Source of the DNA: Syntrophales bacterium | GTDB taxonomy: Bacteria; Desulfobacterota; Syntrophia; Syntrophales; UBA2210 | DNA: 64,000 nucleotides | Reading direction: 5' to 3' | Assembly: GCA_023228425.1 (NCBI GenBank) | Contig: JALOBE010000002.1 | Location: 62,001 to 126,000 of the forward strand | Part shown: positions 7,968 through 16,827 of the stretch, piece after piece | Position numbering within the stretch: position 1 is the stretch's first letter | Layout: the number at the start of each line of letters is the position of its first letter | Notes under the pieces: generated by a model | Database searches by the model: none | Told to the model about the DNA's origin: nothing | The model's input: the letters and a program-made list of their open reading frames with translations, nothing else | Position numbers and translations under genes: made by a program

Positions 7968-9347
7968 TCACCCCGTCCGGTGGGACAAGGGCATGGCACG
8001 GTACCGGCCGTCACCGCTTCCGACCAGCATGATCCGCAGGTCCATGACGTTGGTAAGGGTCGGCCCCGTCATGAGCAATTCGCCGCTTCCGCAAAAATAG
8101 TTGTAGGAATCGTTTCTTCCCAGATATTCCCGGGCGCGCTTTCCAGCCTCTCCGCCCCGCCGGACCGTTCCGCCGTCGACAACGGCTCCCGCCGCGTCGG
8201 TGGGACCATCCGTTCCGTCGGTCCCCCCACTCAAAACAACGATGCCCTCTGTCCCGTCCAGGTCGATCGCGGCGGCCAGGGCGAATTCCATGTTTCTTCC
8301 CCCCGTGCCGTTCCCCCGAACGGTTACCGTTGTTTCACCGCCCGACAGGATGCAGGCCGGCGGAGCCACGGGATTCCCCGACTTTAAAACTTCCCTGGCA
8401 ATGGCGGCGTGAACCTTGGCCACCTCCCTGGTTTCTCCTTCTATGGACGACGAAAGCACGAGAGGCGTGTATCCAAGCTCGCGGGCCTTTTCCCCGGCCG
8501 CTTCTATGGACTGGGCCGCATTTCCGACAATGAAGTTCCAGGTTTTCTCAAAGACCGCCTCCCCCGGCTTCGGCGTTTCCAGAACGGCGCCGCGCACTCC
8601 CGCCTCGAGATAGCCGCGAAGGGGTTTCGGCAGTCGCTCCCTGATGCCGTATTCCTCGAGAACGGCATCGCAATCGGCGAAGGTGCTTCTGTCCGGAACG
8701 GTGGGCCCCGAGGCGATGACATCCAGGTCATCGCCGATCACATCGGAAAGTATCAGCGAAATAACCGTCGCCGGGGCGGCGGCCAGGGCGAGCCGACCTC
8801 CCTTTATGGCCGATAGATGTTTGCGCAGGGAATTGATTTCATGGATAGTGGCACCACAGTTCAGCAACTCCTTCGTGAGCGCCTGCTTGTGGCTCAGGGT
8901 GAGGTTCCCCGCCGGCAGGGGCATCAGTGCCGAACCGCCGCCGGAGATAAGGCACAGGACCAGATCTCCCGGCCCTGCCCTGCCCGCGATATGGAGAATC
9001 ATTTTCGCGCCGTCCACTCCGGCTTCATCGGGGACGGGATGGCCCGCCTCGGATATCGACAGGATATTAAGCGGTCCTCCGTGGCCGTATTTCGTGGTGA
9101 CGTGACCGTCGCTGATCCGTGGCCCGAGAATGTCTTCGAGAGCCGCCGCCATAGGCCAGGCGGCCTTTCCCGCCCCAACCACGAAAACGCGATCGATGTC
9201 GTCGAGGCTCCTCGACCACGACCCGATGGTGAGCCTGTCTCCGCCGTTCAGGAGAACAACCCGAGACACTGCCAGTCGGGCGTCGGCGGCTCCGAGACCG
9301 GCGTCAAAAATGGCACGGGCGTCCCGCCTCATGCTTTCTTCCGGCAT
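7968..9347 (-). CDS. gckA: Glycerate 2-kinase, MOFRL family
   Basis: A 459-residue protein of the GckA/TtuD class, which phosphorylates D-glycerate to 2-phosphoglycerate. The N-terminal DUF4147 domain has VFVVGAGKAAWPMAAALE and LCLISGGGSALMPLP (glycine-rich substrate/ATP region), and NSLRKHLSAIKGGRLA follows. The C-terminal MOFRL domain has CILSGGETTVTVRGNGTGG, GGRNMEFALA and LSGGTDGTDGPTDAAGA. Length and motif order match the family. It is convergent with the glycosyltransferase gene, 92 nt apart, and precedes no other kinase. It may recover glycerate released from glycosylglycerates or serve serine/glyoxylate metabolism. Confidence 0.94.
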   Translation of the reverse strand: MPEESMRRDARAIFDAGLGAADARLAVSRVVLLNGGDRLTIGSWSRSLDDIDRVFVVGAGKAAWPMAAALEDILGPRISDGHVTTKYGHGGPLNILSISEAGHPVPDEAGVDGAKMILHIAGRAGPGDLVLCLISGGGSALMPLPAGNLTLSHKQALTKELLNCGATIHEINSLRKHLSAIKGGRLALAAAPATVISLILSDVIGDDLDVIASGPTVPDRSTFADCDAVLEEYGIRERLPKPLRGYLEAGVRGAVLETPKPGEAVFEKTWNFIVGNAAQSIEAAGEKARELGYTPLVLSSSIEGETREVAKVHAAIAREVLKSGNPVAPPACILSGGETTVTVRGNGTGGRNMEFALAAAIDLDGTEGIVVLSGGTDGTDGPTDAAGAVVDGGTVRRGGEAGKRAREYLGRNDSYNYFCGSGELLMTGPTLTNVMDLRIMLVGSGDGRYRAMPLSHRTG

Positions 9348-9369
9348 TCGCCGACCCCTTCCTCTGCTG

Positions 9370-10292
<923 letters not shown>

Positions 10293-10323
10293 TGCCGGTG
10301 CGCGGTGCGGGGCACCTGTCGCC

Positions 10324-11064
10324 TCACTCTCCCGTCATTTCCCGTACCTCGGCGGAATACAGGCCCGGTGCATCGAACAGGACAAGAGGGGACATGACCG
10401 TCACTTCCTCCCCTCCTCCCCTGATTCCTTCCGCCAGAACAAAAACCGCCGGCGACGAGGCCTCGGAATGTACAAAACGCAGGACCTTCGGCTCCAGGCC
10501 GTTCTGCCGCAGGGAAGCGATGAGACCGACTGACCGACTCGCCGGGTAAATAACGTAGACCCGGCCCTTTTCCTTCAGCAGGAATGCCGCTCCCCCGACA
10601 AAGTCGTCTATGGTCCCGTACACCTCGTGACGGGCAGCGGCTTTCTCACGAAGGGGATTTATCCGACCGCTTCCCACCTTCCGGTAGGGGGGATTGAAAA
10701 AAACCACGTCATATGAGCCGGGTTCGTAGTGTCGCCTGATTTCGCGCACATCCCGGCAGGCAAAGGACACCCGTTCCTTAAACCCGTTCAGGAGGGCACT
10801 CCGGTTGGACATGTCCACCATTTCTTCCTGGATATCGATGCCACTGATAAGGACCTCCGCCTGCCGGGCCGCAAGTATCAGCGATATCACGCCGCTTCCG
10901 GAACCCAGTTCCATCGCGCGCGAGCCGGGCCTGAGCCTGATACAGCCCGCCAGCAGAACGGCGTCAATGGAAAACCGGTAGCCCTTTTGTTTCTGAAGAA
11001 CCGACAGGGTAGTGCCGGGGAGACGTTCGACCGTTTCGCCGGTGTGTATTGCTGGATCACGCAT
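10324..11064 (-). CDS. tRNA1(Val) adenine-37 N6-methyltransferase-like protein
   Basis: A 246-residue Rossmann methyltransferase of the TrmN6/YfiC group. The SAM-binding motif is AMELGSGSGVISLILAAR, an acidic SAM loop is SGIDIQEEMVD, and NPPYRKVGSGR carries the NPPY amino-methylation motif. In E. coli TrmN6 methylates A37 of tRNA-Val. The start is uncertain: ATG at 11064 is used because upstream only TTG (11115) is available and neither has a good RBS. KQKGYRFSIDAVLLAG matches the family N-terminus, so the catalytic domain is complete with this start. It may instead modify another adenine or guanine in RNA. Confidence 0.8.
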   Translation of the reverse strand: MRDPAIHTGETVERLPGTTLSVLQKQKGYRFSIDAVLLAGCIRLRPGSRAMELGSGSGVISLILAARQAEVLISGIDIQEEMVDMSNRSALLNGFKERVSFACRDVREIRRHYEPGSYDVVFFNPPYRKVGSGRINPLREKAAARHEVYGTIDDFVGGAAFLLKEKGRVYVIYPASRSVGLIASLRQNGLEPKVLRFVHSEASSPAVFVLAEGIRGGGEEVTVMSPLVLFDAPGLYSAEVREMTGE

Positions 11065-11178
11065 AGGTTTTTCCGGAACAACTATCGGCTGTTCTCCCAA
11101 AACAAATACCCCCAAAACGCTGTTTTACAGGGAAACGGGCCGGCAGGAAAAGCGCGACGAGAGAGCGTCGGGCTTGAT

Positions 11179-11610
11179 TCACAGTTCGACGGCGTAAAAC
11201 TCGTCCGTCTCCCCCCGCTCCTTTCGTTGCCTCCAGAAGCGGCCGATCGCCATCAGCAGCCACAAAGCCTGGTCGTGGGTGATATCTTCCATTTTTTCAA
11301 GGAGATCAGGAACATTCACATCGAAGCGGGCGCCCAGTTTCTCGTATTTTTCAACGTCTTCGACATCCCAGGACAGCAGCAGCGGCCATTCGTCGAAGCG
11401 TTTTACCGGAAAATCGGCATTTTTGAAGGTTTCGCAGAGAAATGCGCCCTCGGAAGGCGAAAAAAACCCCGCCATCTCCCGAGCCGTTTCATGCGCGCGT
11501 TCCAGGCTTGAGGAAACTCGGTCCTTCAGGGCGGCGGGAATATCCTCCATGCCTTCCAGAAGGCTGCCGTGATCGTGCTGTGCGGAAGGGGACTCGTTCG
11601 GGGATTTCAT
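11179..11610 (-). CDS. Conserved hypothetical protein
   Basis: A 143-residue soluble protein from the ATG at 11608-11610; the open frame continues upstream only because it reads through tRNA-His. It is acidic and helical with tryptophan-rich segments (DEWPLLLSWDVEDVEKYEKL; ALWLLMAIGRFWRQRKERGE) and no signal peptide or membrane helix. I do not recognise the family. It lies just downstream of tRNA-His on the same strand and may be cotranscribed with it. Reading frame length, codon pattern and position between real genes support it as coding. Confidence 0.6.
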   Translation of the reverse strand: MKSPNESPSAQHDHGSLLEGMEDIPAALKDRVSSSLERAHETAREMAGFFSPSEGAFLCETFKNADFPVKRFDEWPLLLSWDVEDVEKYEKLGARFDVNVPDLLEKMEDITHDQALWLLMAIGRFWRQRKERGETDEFYAVEL

Positions 11611-11654
11611 GGCATTTCTCGCGACAGGCACGCCCGCGGCTGAAGGGGAAAAAA

Positions 11655-11731
11655 TGGGGTGAGTGAAGGGATTTGAACCCTCGACCTCCGGGGCCACAAC
11701 CCGGCACTCTAACCATCTGAGCTACACCCAC
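11655..11731 (-). tRNA. tRNA-His (GTG)
   Basis: The minus strand folds as a tRNA with a 7-bp acceptor stem (GTGGGTG with CACTCAC), D arm AGCTCAGATGGTTAGAG, anticodon loop TTGTGGC (anticodon GTG), T arm with GGTTCAAATCC, discriminator C73 and encoded CCA at 11655-11657. A G at 11732 can serve as the extra G-1 opposite C73 that marks tRNA-His. Confidence 0.96.
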
Positions 11732-11740
11732 CACACAACC

Positions 11741-11757
11741 CGGACCGTCACGGTCCG
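11741..11757. repeat. Odd-length palindrome in the tRNA-His 5' leader
   Basis: CGGACCGTCACGGTCCG is a perfect 8+1+8 palindrome ending 9 nt before the mature 5' end of tRNA-His. In RNA it would form a short hairpin in the precursor leader. Confidence 0.6.
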
Positions 11758-11771
11758 TCTGGAGAAATGGT

Positions 11772-11800
11772 TCTATAGCATACAGGCACCCCGGGGGCAA
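11772..11800 (-). promoter_or_regulatory. Candidate promoter for tRNA-His
   Basis: On the minus strand TTGCCC (11795-11800), a 17-nt spacer and TATAGA (11772-11777) lie about 40 nt upstream of the tRNA. Confidence 0.5.
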
Positions 11801-11835
11801 CAAAAAATACGCTCCCCCCCATGAGTCCCCCTGTC

Positions 11836-13167
11836 TCATGTCGTTGCCGCTCCGCTCCGGCGGAGGAGCCGTTTCCGCCTGTGTACGAGGGACTGCCGGC
11901 GCAGGGGGTTCAGGCCGGTGGTTTCCGCGAGGGCTCGCTCCACGAGATCGAGGGCCTGTTCGTAATCGCGGGCATGGTGTTCATACCACTTGGCCAACTC
12001 CTGGAGCGCGAAAAGATCGCCCGGTTGTTCGGCGAGAATCTGCTCCCAGAGAGCCCGCGCTTCCCGCCAGTTTCCCGCGCGCCTGTGAATCAGGGACAGG
12101 GCCCTGGCCGCTTCAAGGGTTGTCTCTCCGGACTCTTCGCCCAGAAGATGTTCCAGGATCCGGCGCCCGCCCGCGGGGTCGCCCCGGTCGAGCCGAAGCC
12201 GGGCCGCCGCCAGGAGATCTTCATGAACGGTCCGCCGGTTCCTGGGGTCTTCCCGGACAATATCGGCCAGGTGTGCCGACAGAGCGGCCATGGACACCAC
12301 GTCGACGCGGTTGTGCTCGAAGACATCTTCCATAAGTCTTCCGTCCCGCCGCCGGAGCCATTCGAAATACCTCCCCGGTATCTCGAATCCCGGAATATCG
12401 CCGCTTCGCCGGAGATCGAGAACCTGTTCCTCCAGAGTGCAGAGACGGCAGTTTTCAAGTCGGTGCCCCAGAAGACGCCTCGATGGAAAGAGAAGATCCA
12501 GGTGAGGAATCCCCTCAAAGGGGTTCTCCCGGCGGTTCATGATACAGCGGGTTACCAGGAGCCCCACGTCAAAGGCCTTTCCATTGAAAGTGACCAGGAA
12601 ACTTCGCTTTCTCAAGGCCCGGGAGAGCTCTGCCAGGGCCGCTCCTTCTTCATCGAAATCCCGGAGAAATATCTGCCGGGTCACCAGCGATGATCCTTCG
12701 AACCAGCCCAGACCGATCAGAAACGCCGTGGTCCCCGTTCCGCCCGCGAGACCGGTGGTTTCCGTGTCCAGGAAGAGAGCGCCGGCGGGATCCATATCAG
12801 CGAGACTGTCATCATGGGCCAGCAGGGCGATCTGTTTCATGTCAACGCCCCTCATGTCGGCAACGGACAGAGCACCATGACGGACACTCTCCTCCAGTGA
12901 GTCGTCGACCACAAAACACGAGCCGTGATCATTCCGGACCACTTCTCCCCGGATCACCTCCGCAAGATCGCGAGCGTCGCTTTCGTCGAAGAGTCGATCC
13001 CGAACAGGGGCGGCGGGGCGACCGGCCGGACGCCGGGACATGATGGCCTCTACGCGTCGCCTCAGGCCGTTCATAGTCCGGTCGCGGTCCCGGCCGTGAT
13101 CGGTCCCGGGCTTCTTTTCGGGGGCGTTCTCGCCGGTCAGGCGATGCAGTCTCGTAATGACGCTCAT
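11836..13167 (-). CDS. mrfB: MrfB/YprB-like DEDDh exonuclease with C-terminal TPR region
   Basis: A 443-residue protein from the ATG at 13167, which overlaps the helicase stop (ATGA). Residues about 110-290 form an RNase H-like exonuclease: LFLDTETTGLAGGTGTTAFL gives the first DxE, NGKAFDVGLL the next Asp, and EHNRVDVVSM the final His/Asp pair of the DEDDh class. The C-terminal about 120 residues are helical TPR-like repeats (RRAGNWREARALWEQIL; HARDYEQALDLVERAL). B. subtilis MrfB, with helicase MrfA, acts in an excision pathway repairing mitomycin C damage. The coupling to an MrfA homologue makes the same role likely here. Confidence 0.88.
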   Translation of the reverse strand: MSVITRLHRLTGENAPEKKPGTDHGRDRDRTMNGLRRRVEAIMSRRPAGRPAAPVRDRLFDESDARDLAEVIRGEVVRNDHGSCFVVDDSLEESVRHGALSVADMRGVDMKQIALLAHDDSLADMDPAGALFLDTETTGLAGGTGTTAFLIGLGWFEGSSLVTRQIFLRDFDEEGAALAELSRALRKRSFLVTFNGKAFDVGLLVTRCIMNRRENPFEGIPHLDLLFPSRRLLGHRLENCRLCTLEEQVLDLRRSGDIPGFEIPGRYFEWLRRRDGRLMEDVFEHNRVDVVSMAALSAHLADIVREDPRNRRTVHEDLLAAARLRLDRGDPAGGRRILEHLLGEESGETTLEAARALSLIHRRAGNWREARALWEQILAEQPGDLFALQELAKWYEHHARDYEQALDLVERALAETTGLNPLRRQSLVHRRKRLLRRSGAATT

Positions 13168-15536
13168 GAGGGAACACCCATGATATCGAGGATCGCCAGG
13201 GCGGCTTCCTTGCCCTTCGGTCCCACTTCGAGAGTGGGTCCCACACAGGAGGGACAGCCGTGGTCGCAGGGGCATCCGGCGATACGTTCCCGGGCGGATG
13301 CCATGAGGCGGTCATGCTCGCCGAAGAGCAGTTCCGAAAAGCCGATGCCGCCGGGACAGGCATCAAAAATGAAGATGGTGGGATCGAAATCATTCATTCC
13401 GACGGGCAGGCCGTCCCTGTCACCGGGGGGCGCATCGACGAAAGACCGGTGACCGCCGCCGCGCTGAACGAACCACTCGCCGCTCTTGTCGCCGATACAG
13501 CGGTCGATGTCCCGGATGTCGGCCATGAGAAGCATTGCCGCAAGATGATGGAGGGCATGGGCAAGCCCGGCCATGCCGTCGATGATCTCCTCCCGTGAGC
13601 AGGACAGGCGGTCCAGCACGTTCCGGGGGACGGTGAACCAGTAGCTGGTGGTGTGCATGTCCTTTTCGGGCAGGTTTACATCGCCATAGCCCACGTTTTC
13701 GGAGGTGTAAAACTTGATCTTCTTGTAACCGACCACCTTCCGTACCACCTGTACCTCGCCGTGTTCCACGATGAGAGGATCCCGATGGACGGTCCCGAAG
13801 ACGTCGATGACCCGCACGTTGGTGTAGGTCATCGCATCGGTGTAGTAATCCACGTCGACCGCACGGACGTAGGCTTTTTTCCGCTCCAAGTCGAGGGAAT
13901 CAACGTGATACTGCCGGGAGTCCACCATGTAAACGGCCTCATCGTGAACGGTGGTAAAGGCGCTGTCCCAGTCCACCTCGGCAATGACGCGATGTTCACC
14001 CCTGACGGTGGTGTCAATGACAACGATGCTTTCCGGGTTGATGCTCCGCAGACTTATTTCATCGGCGGGGTAACTTTCGGCTGCCCAGTACCAGCGATCG
14101 TCAACGCGGTGAAGTACACCTTTATCCTCAAGGTATTCAAGCAATTCTTCTATATTTTCTGAACCGAAGCGTTCGCCTTTCCGGAAGGGCAGTTCAAAAG
14201 CGGCGCTTTTCAGGTGGTGGAGAAGGATAAGCAGGTTATCAGGATTCACGCGGCAGTGTTCGGGTGATCGGGAAAAGAAATAGTCGGGATTGTCCGCGAT
14301 GTACTGGTCCATGGGGTTGCTCCGGGCGATGAGGACGGCCAGGCTGTGCCCCCGTCGGCGCCCCGCCCTTCCCGCCTGCTGCCAGGTGCCGGCGATGGAC
14401 CCGGGGTAGCCGGCCATGATGCAGACCTCCAGATCGCCGATGTCAATTCCCAGTTCCAGGGCGTTGGTACTGACCACGCCCATGATCGCCCGGTCACGGA
14501 GTCCCGCCTCGATCTGTCTCCTCAGATTGGGAAGATACCCCCCGCGGTAGCCCGTGACGTACCGGTCGTCACGAGGTATCTTCCGACCCAGGCCGTCCTT
14601 GAGGTACCGGGCAAGAACCTCCACGTTGAGGCGGCTGGTCGTGAAAACAATTGTCGCAATGGCGTTTTCAATCAGGTCCGAGGCCATGATCCGGGCCGGC
14701 GTGAGGGCCGACTGGCGGATCCCGAGCTCGCGGTTCACTATGGGGGGGTTATACAGGATGAACGTGCGGGAAGCCCGAGGCGCCCCGCTTTCATCGATGA
14801 GCATGACGGGACGCTCCAGAAGAGCCTCTGCATGCTCTTTCGGGTTGGCAACCGTGGCGGAACAGCAGATGAATACCGGATCAGTTCCATAAAACCGGCA
14901 TATTCGAACCAGACGCCGCATGACATTGGCGAAATGGCTGCCGAAAATGCCACGGTAGACATGGAGCTCGTCGATGACTACGTAACGGAGGTTCATGAAG
15001 AGTTTCCGCCACTTGGTGTGGTGGGGAAGAATCCCCGTATGGAGCATGTCCGGGTTGGTCAGCACCACGTTACCCCGCCTGCGAATGGCCTGCCGCGCAT
15101 CGTCGGGCGTGTCGCCGTCATAGGTGAAGCTGCCGATATCGGCTCCGATGCGACCGACCAGGCCATGGAGTTCGTGCATCTGGTCCTGGGCAAGCGCCTT
15201 CGTGGGAAAGAGATAGAGCGCACGAGTCTCCGGTTCCTCGAGAAGACGTTGGATTACGGGAATGTTGTAGCAGAGCGTCTTTCCGCTGGCCGTAGGGGTG
15301 ACAAGGACCACGTGGCGTCCCTCCCGGATTCCGTCCAGGGCCTTTACCTGGTGGCTGTAAAGGCGTTGAATGTCCTCCTTCTCAAGGGCGACCCGCAGGC
15401 GGGGGTTCACCCAGTCGGGAAAGGGCGCGAAGGTTCCTTCATCGGCTGGAATCCGCTTCAGGGCCCGGACATGTTCCGTAAAACGACGATCCGACTCCTT
15501 CCGGGCCAGCCATTCTTCAAGGGTCAATTTCGTCAC
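13164..15536 (-). CDS. mrfA: MrfA/YprA-like superfamily 2 helicase with DUF1998 zinc domain
   Basis: A 790-residue DExH helicase. The GTG at 15536 is preferred as start because GGGAGGAAAGG lies upstream; an ATG at 15602 has no RBS. Visible motifs are VTPTASGKTLCYNIP (Walker A), VVIDELHVYRG (Walker B, DELH), CCSATVANP (motif III), TNALELGIDIGDLE and QQAGRAGRRRG (motif VI). The C-terminal DUF1998/MZB domain carries Cys residues in DACPGGIGF and CPCDHGCPSC, the four-Cys zinc site of MrfA. MrfA is a 3'-5' DNA helicase acting with MrfB in mitomycin-lesion repair. The coupled mrfB follows, so the two genes form a repair operon. Confidence 0.92.
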   Translation of the reverse strand: MTKLTLEEWLARKESDRRFTEHVRALKRIPADEGTFAPFPDWVNPRLRVALEKEDIQRLYSHQVKALDGIREGRHVVLVTPTASGKTLCYNIPVIQRLLEEPETRALYLFPTKALAQDQMHELHGLVGRIGADIGSFTYDGDTPDDARQAIRRRGNVVLTNPDMLHTGILPHHTKWRKLFMNLRYVVIDELHVYRGIFGSHFANVMRRLVRICRFYGTDPVFICCSATVANPKEHAEALLERPVMLIDESGAPRASRTFILYNPPIVNRELGIRQSALTPARIMASDLIENAIATIVFTTSRLNVEVLARYLKDGLGRKIPRDDRYVTGYRGGYLPNLRRQIEAGLRDRAIMGVVSTNALELGIDIGDLEVCIMAGYPGSIAGTWQQAGRAGRRRGHSLAVLIARSNPMDQYIADNPDYFFSRSPEHCRVNPDNLLILLHHLKSAAFELPFRKGERFGSENIEELLEYLEDKGVLHRVDDRWYWAAESYPADEISLRSINPESIVVIDTTVRGEHRVIAEVDWDSAFTTVHDEAVYMVDSRQYHVDSLDLERKKAYVRAVDVDYYTDAMTYTNVRVIDVFGTVHRDPLIVEHGEVQVVRKVVGYKKIKFYTSENVGYGDVNLPEKDMHTTSYWFTVPRNVLDRLSCSREEIIDGMAGLAHALHHLAAMLLMADIRDIDRCIGDKSGEWFVQRGGGHRSFVDAPPGDRDGLPVGMNDFDPTIFIFDACPGGIGFSELLFGEHDRLMASARERIAGCPCDHGCPSCVGPTLEVGPKGKEAALAILDIMGVPS

Positions 15537-15602
15537 CGCCCTTTCCTCCCTCGTATCGTCCAGCTTTCCACAAAACCACAATTCGTTATATAGCACCAAC
15601 AC

Positions 15603-16370
15603 TTACAGGCATTTCTCAATGTATTCCGAAAGGACAGCGAGCGTCTCGTCGGGCTGTTCTTGGTGAGGCGTGTGGCCGCACCGTTCCATTACAACCGCCG
15701 TCGCCTCGCCCGTCGTGCCGGAGGTGATAGAGTCGACCTGACGCTTCGTGCCGTAGCGGTCGTCGGCACCCTGGATCACCAGCAGGGGGCAGTCGATGGA
15801 GCGAAGCAGGTACTCGATGTTCCAGGGGTAAAACCAGGGGCTGAGCCAGGTGTCCGACCAGGCCCTGAACACTGAATCGGTCTTGTCGCCGTGATAGGCC
15901 GAAAGGGTCCGGAGACGTCCGCTACGGTACTGCAGGACGGCCCCTTCTATCCCCGCGAGCGTTTCAGGCTCAACGAAAACATGGGCCGCGACAGTGATGA
16001 TCGCCTGCAGAAGGGGCGGCCTTTCAGCGCCGTGAATCAGGGCGATGCTCCCGCCATCGGAATGTCCCACCAGTATGTAGGGCATCCCGGGTATGGTTCC
16101 CTCCAGGAGCTGCGGCAGTTCCTGAAGGGCGTAATCGTGCAGGTAGTGGATTCTTCGCGGACCCCGCAGCGGTGAGGATCTTCCGTATCCCCGGCGATCA
16201 TAGACGAGCCCGGGACATCCCGTGGCGGCGCAGAGCCGGTCGGGGAAATCCTTCCACATGGCGACACAGCCGAGACCCTCATGAAGAAAGACCAGGTACG
16301 GTCCGGTGACGGTCCCGTCAATCAGCCGGTAGTAAAGGGATTCATCGTCCCGCAACAGCAGATAGTTCAT
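15603..16370 (-). CDS. Alpha/beta hydrolase
   Basis: A 255-residue alpha/beta-hydrolase fold protein with oxyanion-hole segment LVFLHEGLGCVAMW, nucleophile elbow VGHSDGGS, acid in LLVIQGADDRYG and catalytic His in ERCGHTPHQEQ. The start at 16370 overlaps the stop of a small upstream frame as ATGA. It resembles the serine-hydrolase group that includes C-C hydrolases and esterases; the substrate cannot be read. It lies downstream of a possible small exported peptide and upstream of mrfA on the same strand. Confidence 0.85.
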   Translation of the reverse strand: MNYLLLRDDESLYYRLIDGTVTGPYLVFLHEGLGCVAMWKDFPDRLCAATGCPGLVYDRRGYGRSSPLRGPRRIHYLHDYALQELPQLLEGTIPGMPYILVGHSDGGSIALIHGAERPPLLQAIITVAAHVFVEPETLAGIEGAVLQYRSGRLRTLSAYHGDKTDSVFRAWSDTWLSPWFYPWNIEYLLRSIDCPLLVIQGADDRYGTKRQVDSITSGTTGEATAVVMERCGHTPHQEQPDETLAVLSEYIEKCL

Positions 16371-16576
16371 GATCCTGTGTCTCCCCGGAGCCCTCCCCCG
16401 CGTATTCCCGGTGTAAGGCATTCCCGTCTATCGCGGATCGACGGCCCGATTCCAGGTCTGCGTCCGGTAAAGAAAGCCGATGTAGCCGCGGGGTCGGCTG
16501 CCCGAAGAGGGGCGACACATACAAAGCTCCGGAGCACGACTAGCACCAGTACCGCTCCGATAAAGGATCTTTTCAT
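16367..16576 (-). CDS. Possible small exported protein coupled to the hydrolase
   Basis: A 69-codon frame from ATG 16576 begins with MKRSFIGAVLVLVVLRSF and ends the hydrophobic stretch in APLRAADP, a good signal peptide with cleavage after RAA. The remaining about 44 residues are basic and glycine-rich with no known domain. Its TGA overlaps the hydrolase ATG as ATGA, the pattern used by other gene pairs here. The upstream purine stretch (GGGGGCGGAAA) is only a fair RBS. It may be a short periplasmic peptide or a decayed gene remnant. Confidence 0.35.
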   Translation of the reverse strand: MKRSFIGAVLVLVVLRSFVCVAPLRAADPAATSAFFTGRRPGIGPSIRDRRECLTPGIRGGGLRGDTGS

Positions 16577-16827
16577 TTTCCGCCCCCGCTTCGTGCTGAA
16601 GCTTTCCGGATGTATCGTATCGGAATCCTGCGCTAAAACGTCCCTCCTGTCAAGAAAAAGGAGACCCGCAGACGCACCGGCCCCCCGGAAAGAACAACCC
16701 GCTGTTAACCGGACGCGATACATGTTATAGATCGGCTTCTACGACATCATTATCGGTGGCGGGTGCCGTCACCTCCCCGAGCCTCCCGCGCTTTTTCGCG
16801 GGTCTCCGGGGAATCACGGGACCAGGG

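Noticed and set aside
11489..11839. Minus-strand frame of 116 codons with AQMVRVPGCGPGGRGFKS
   Set aside because: It translates tRNA-His itself; the region beyond is an alternative frame of the neighbouring gene.
14346..15593. 415-codon plus-strand open frame
   Set aside because: Antisense to mrfA, whose motifs are complete; GC-rich DNA gives long antisense frames.
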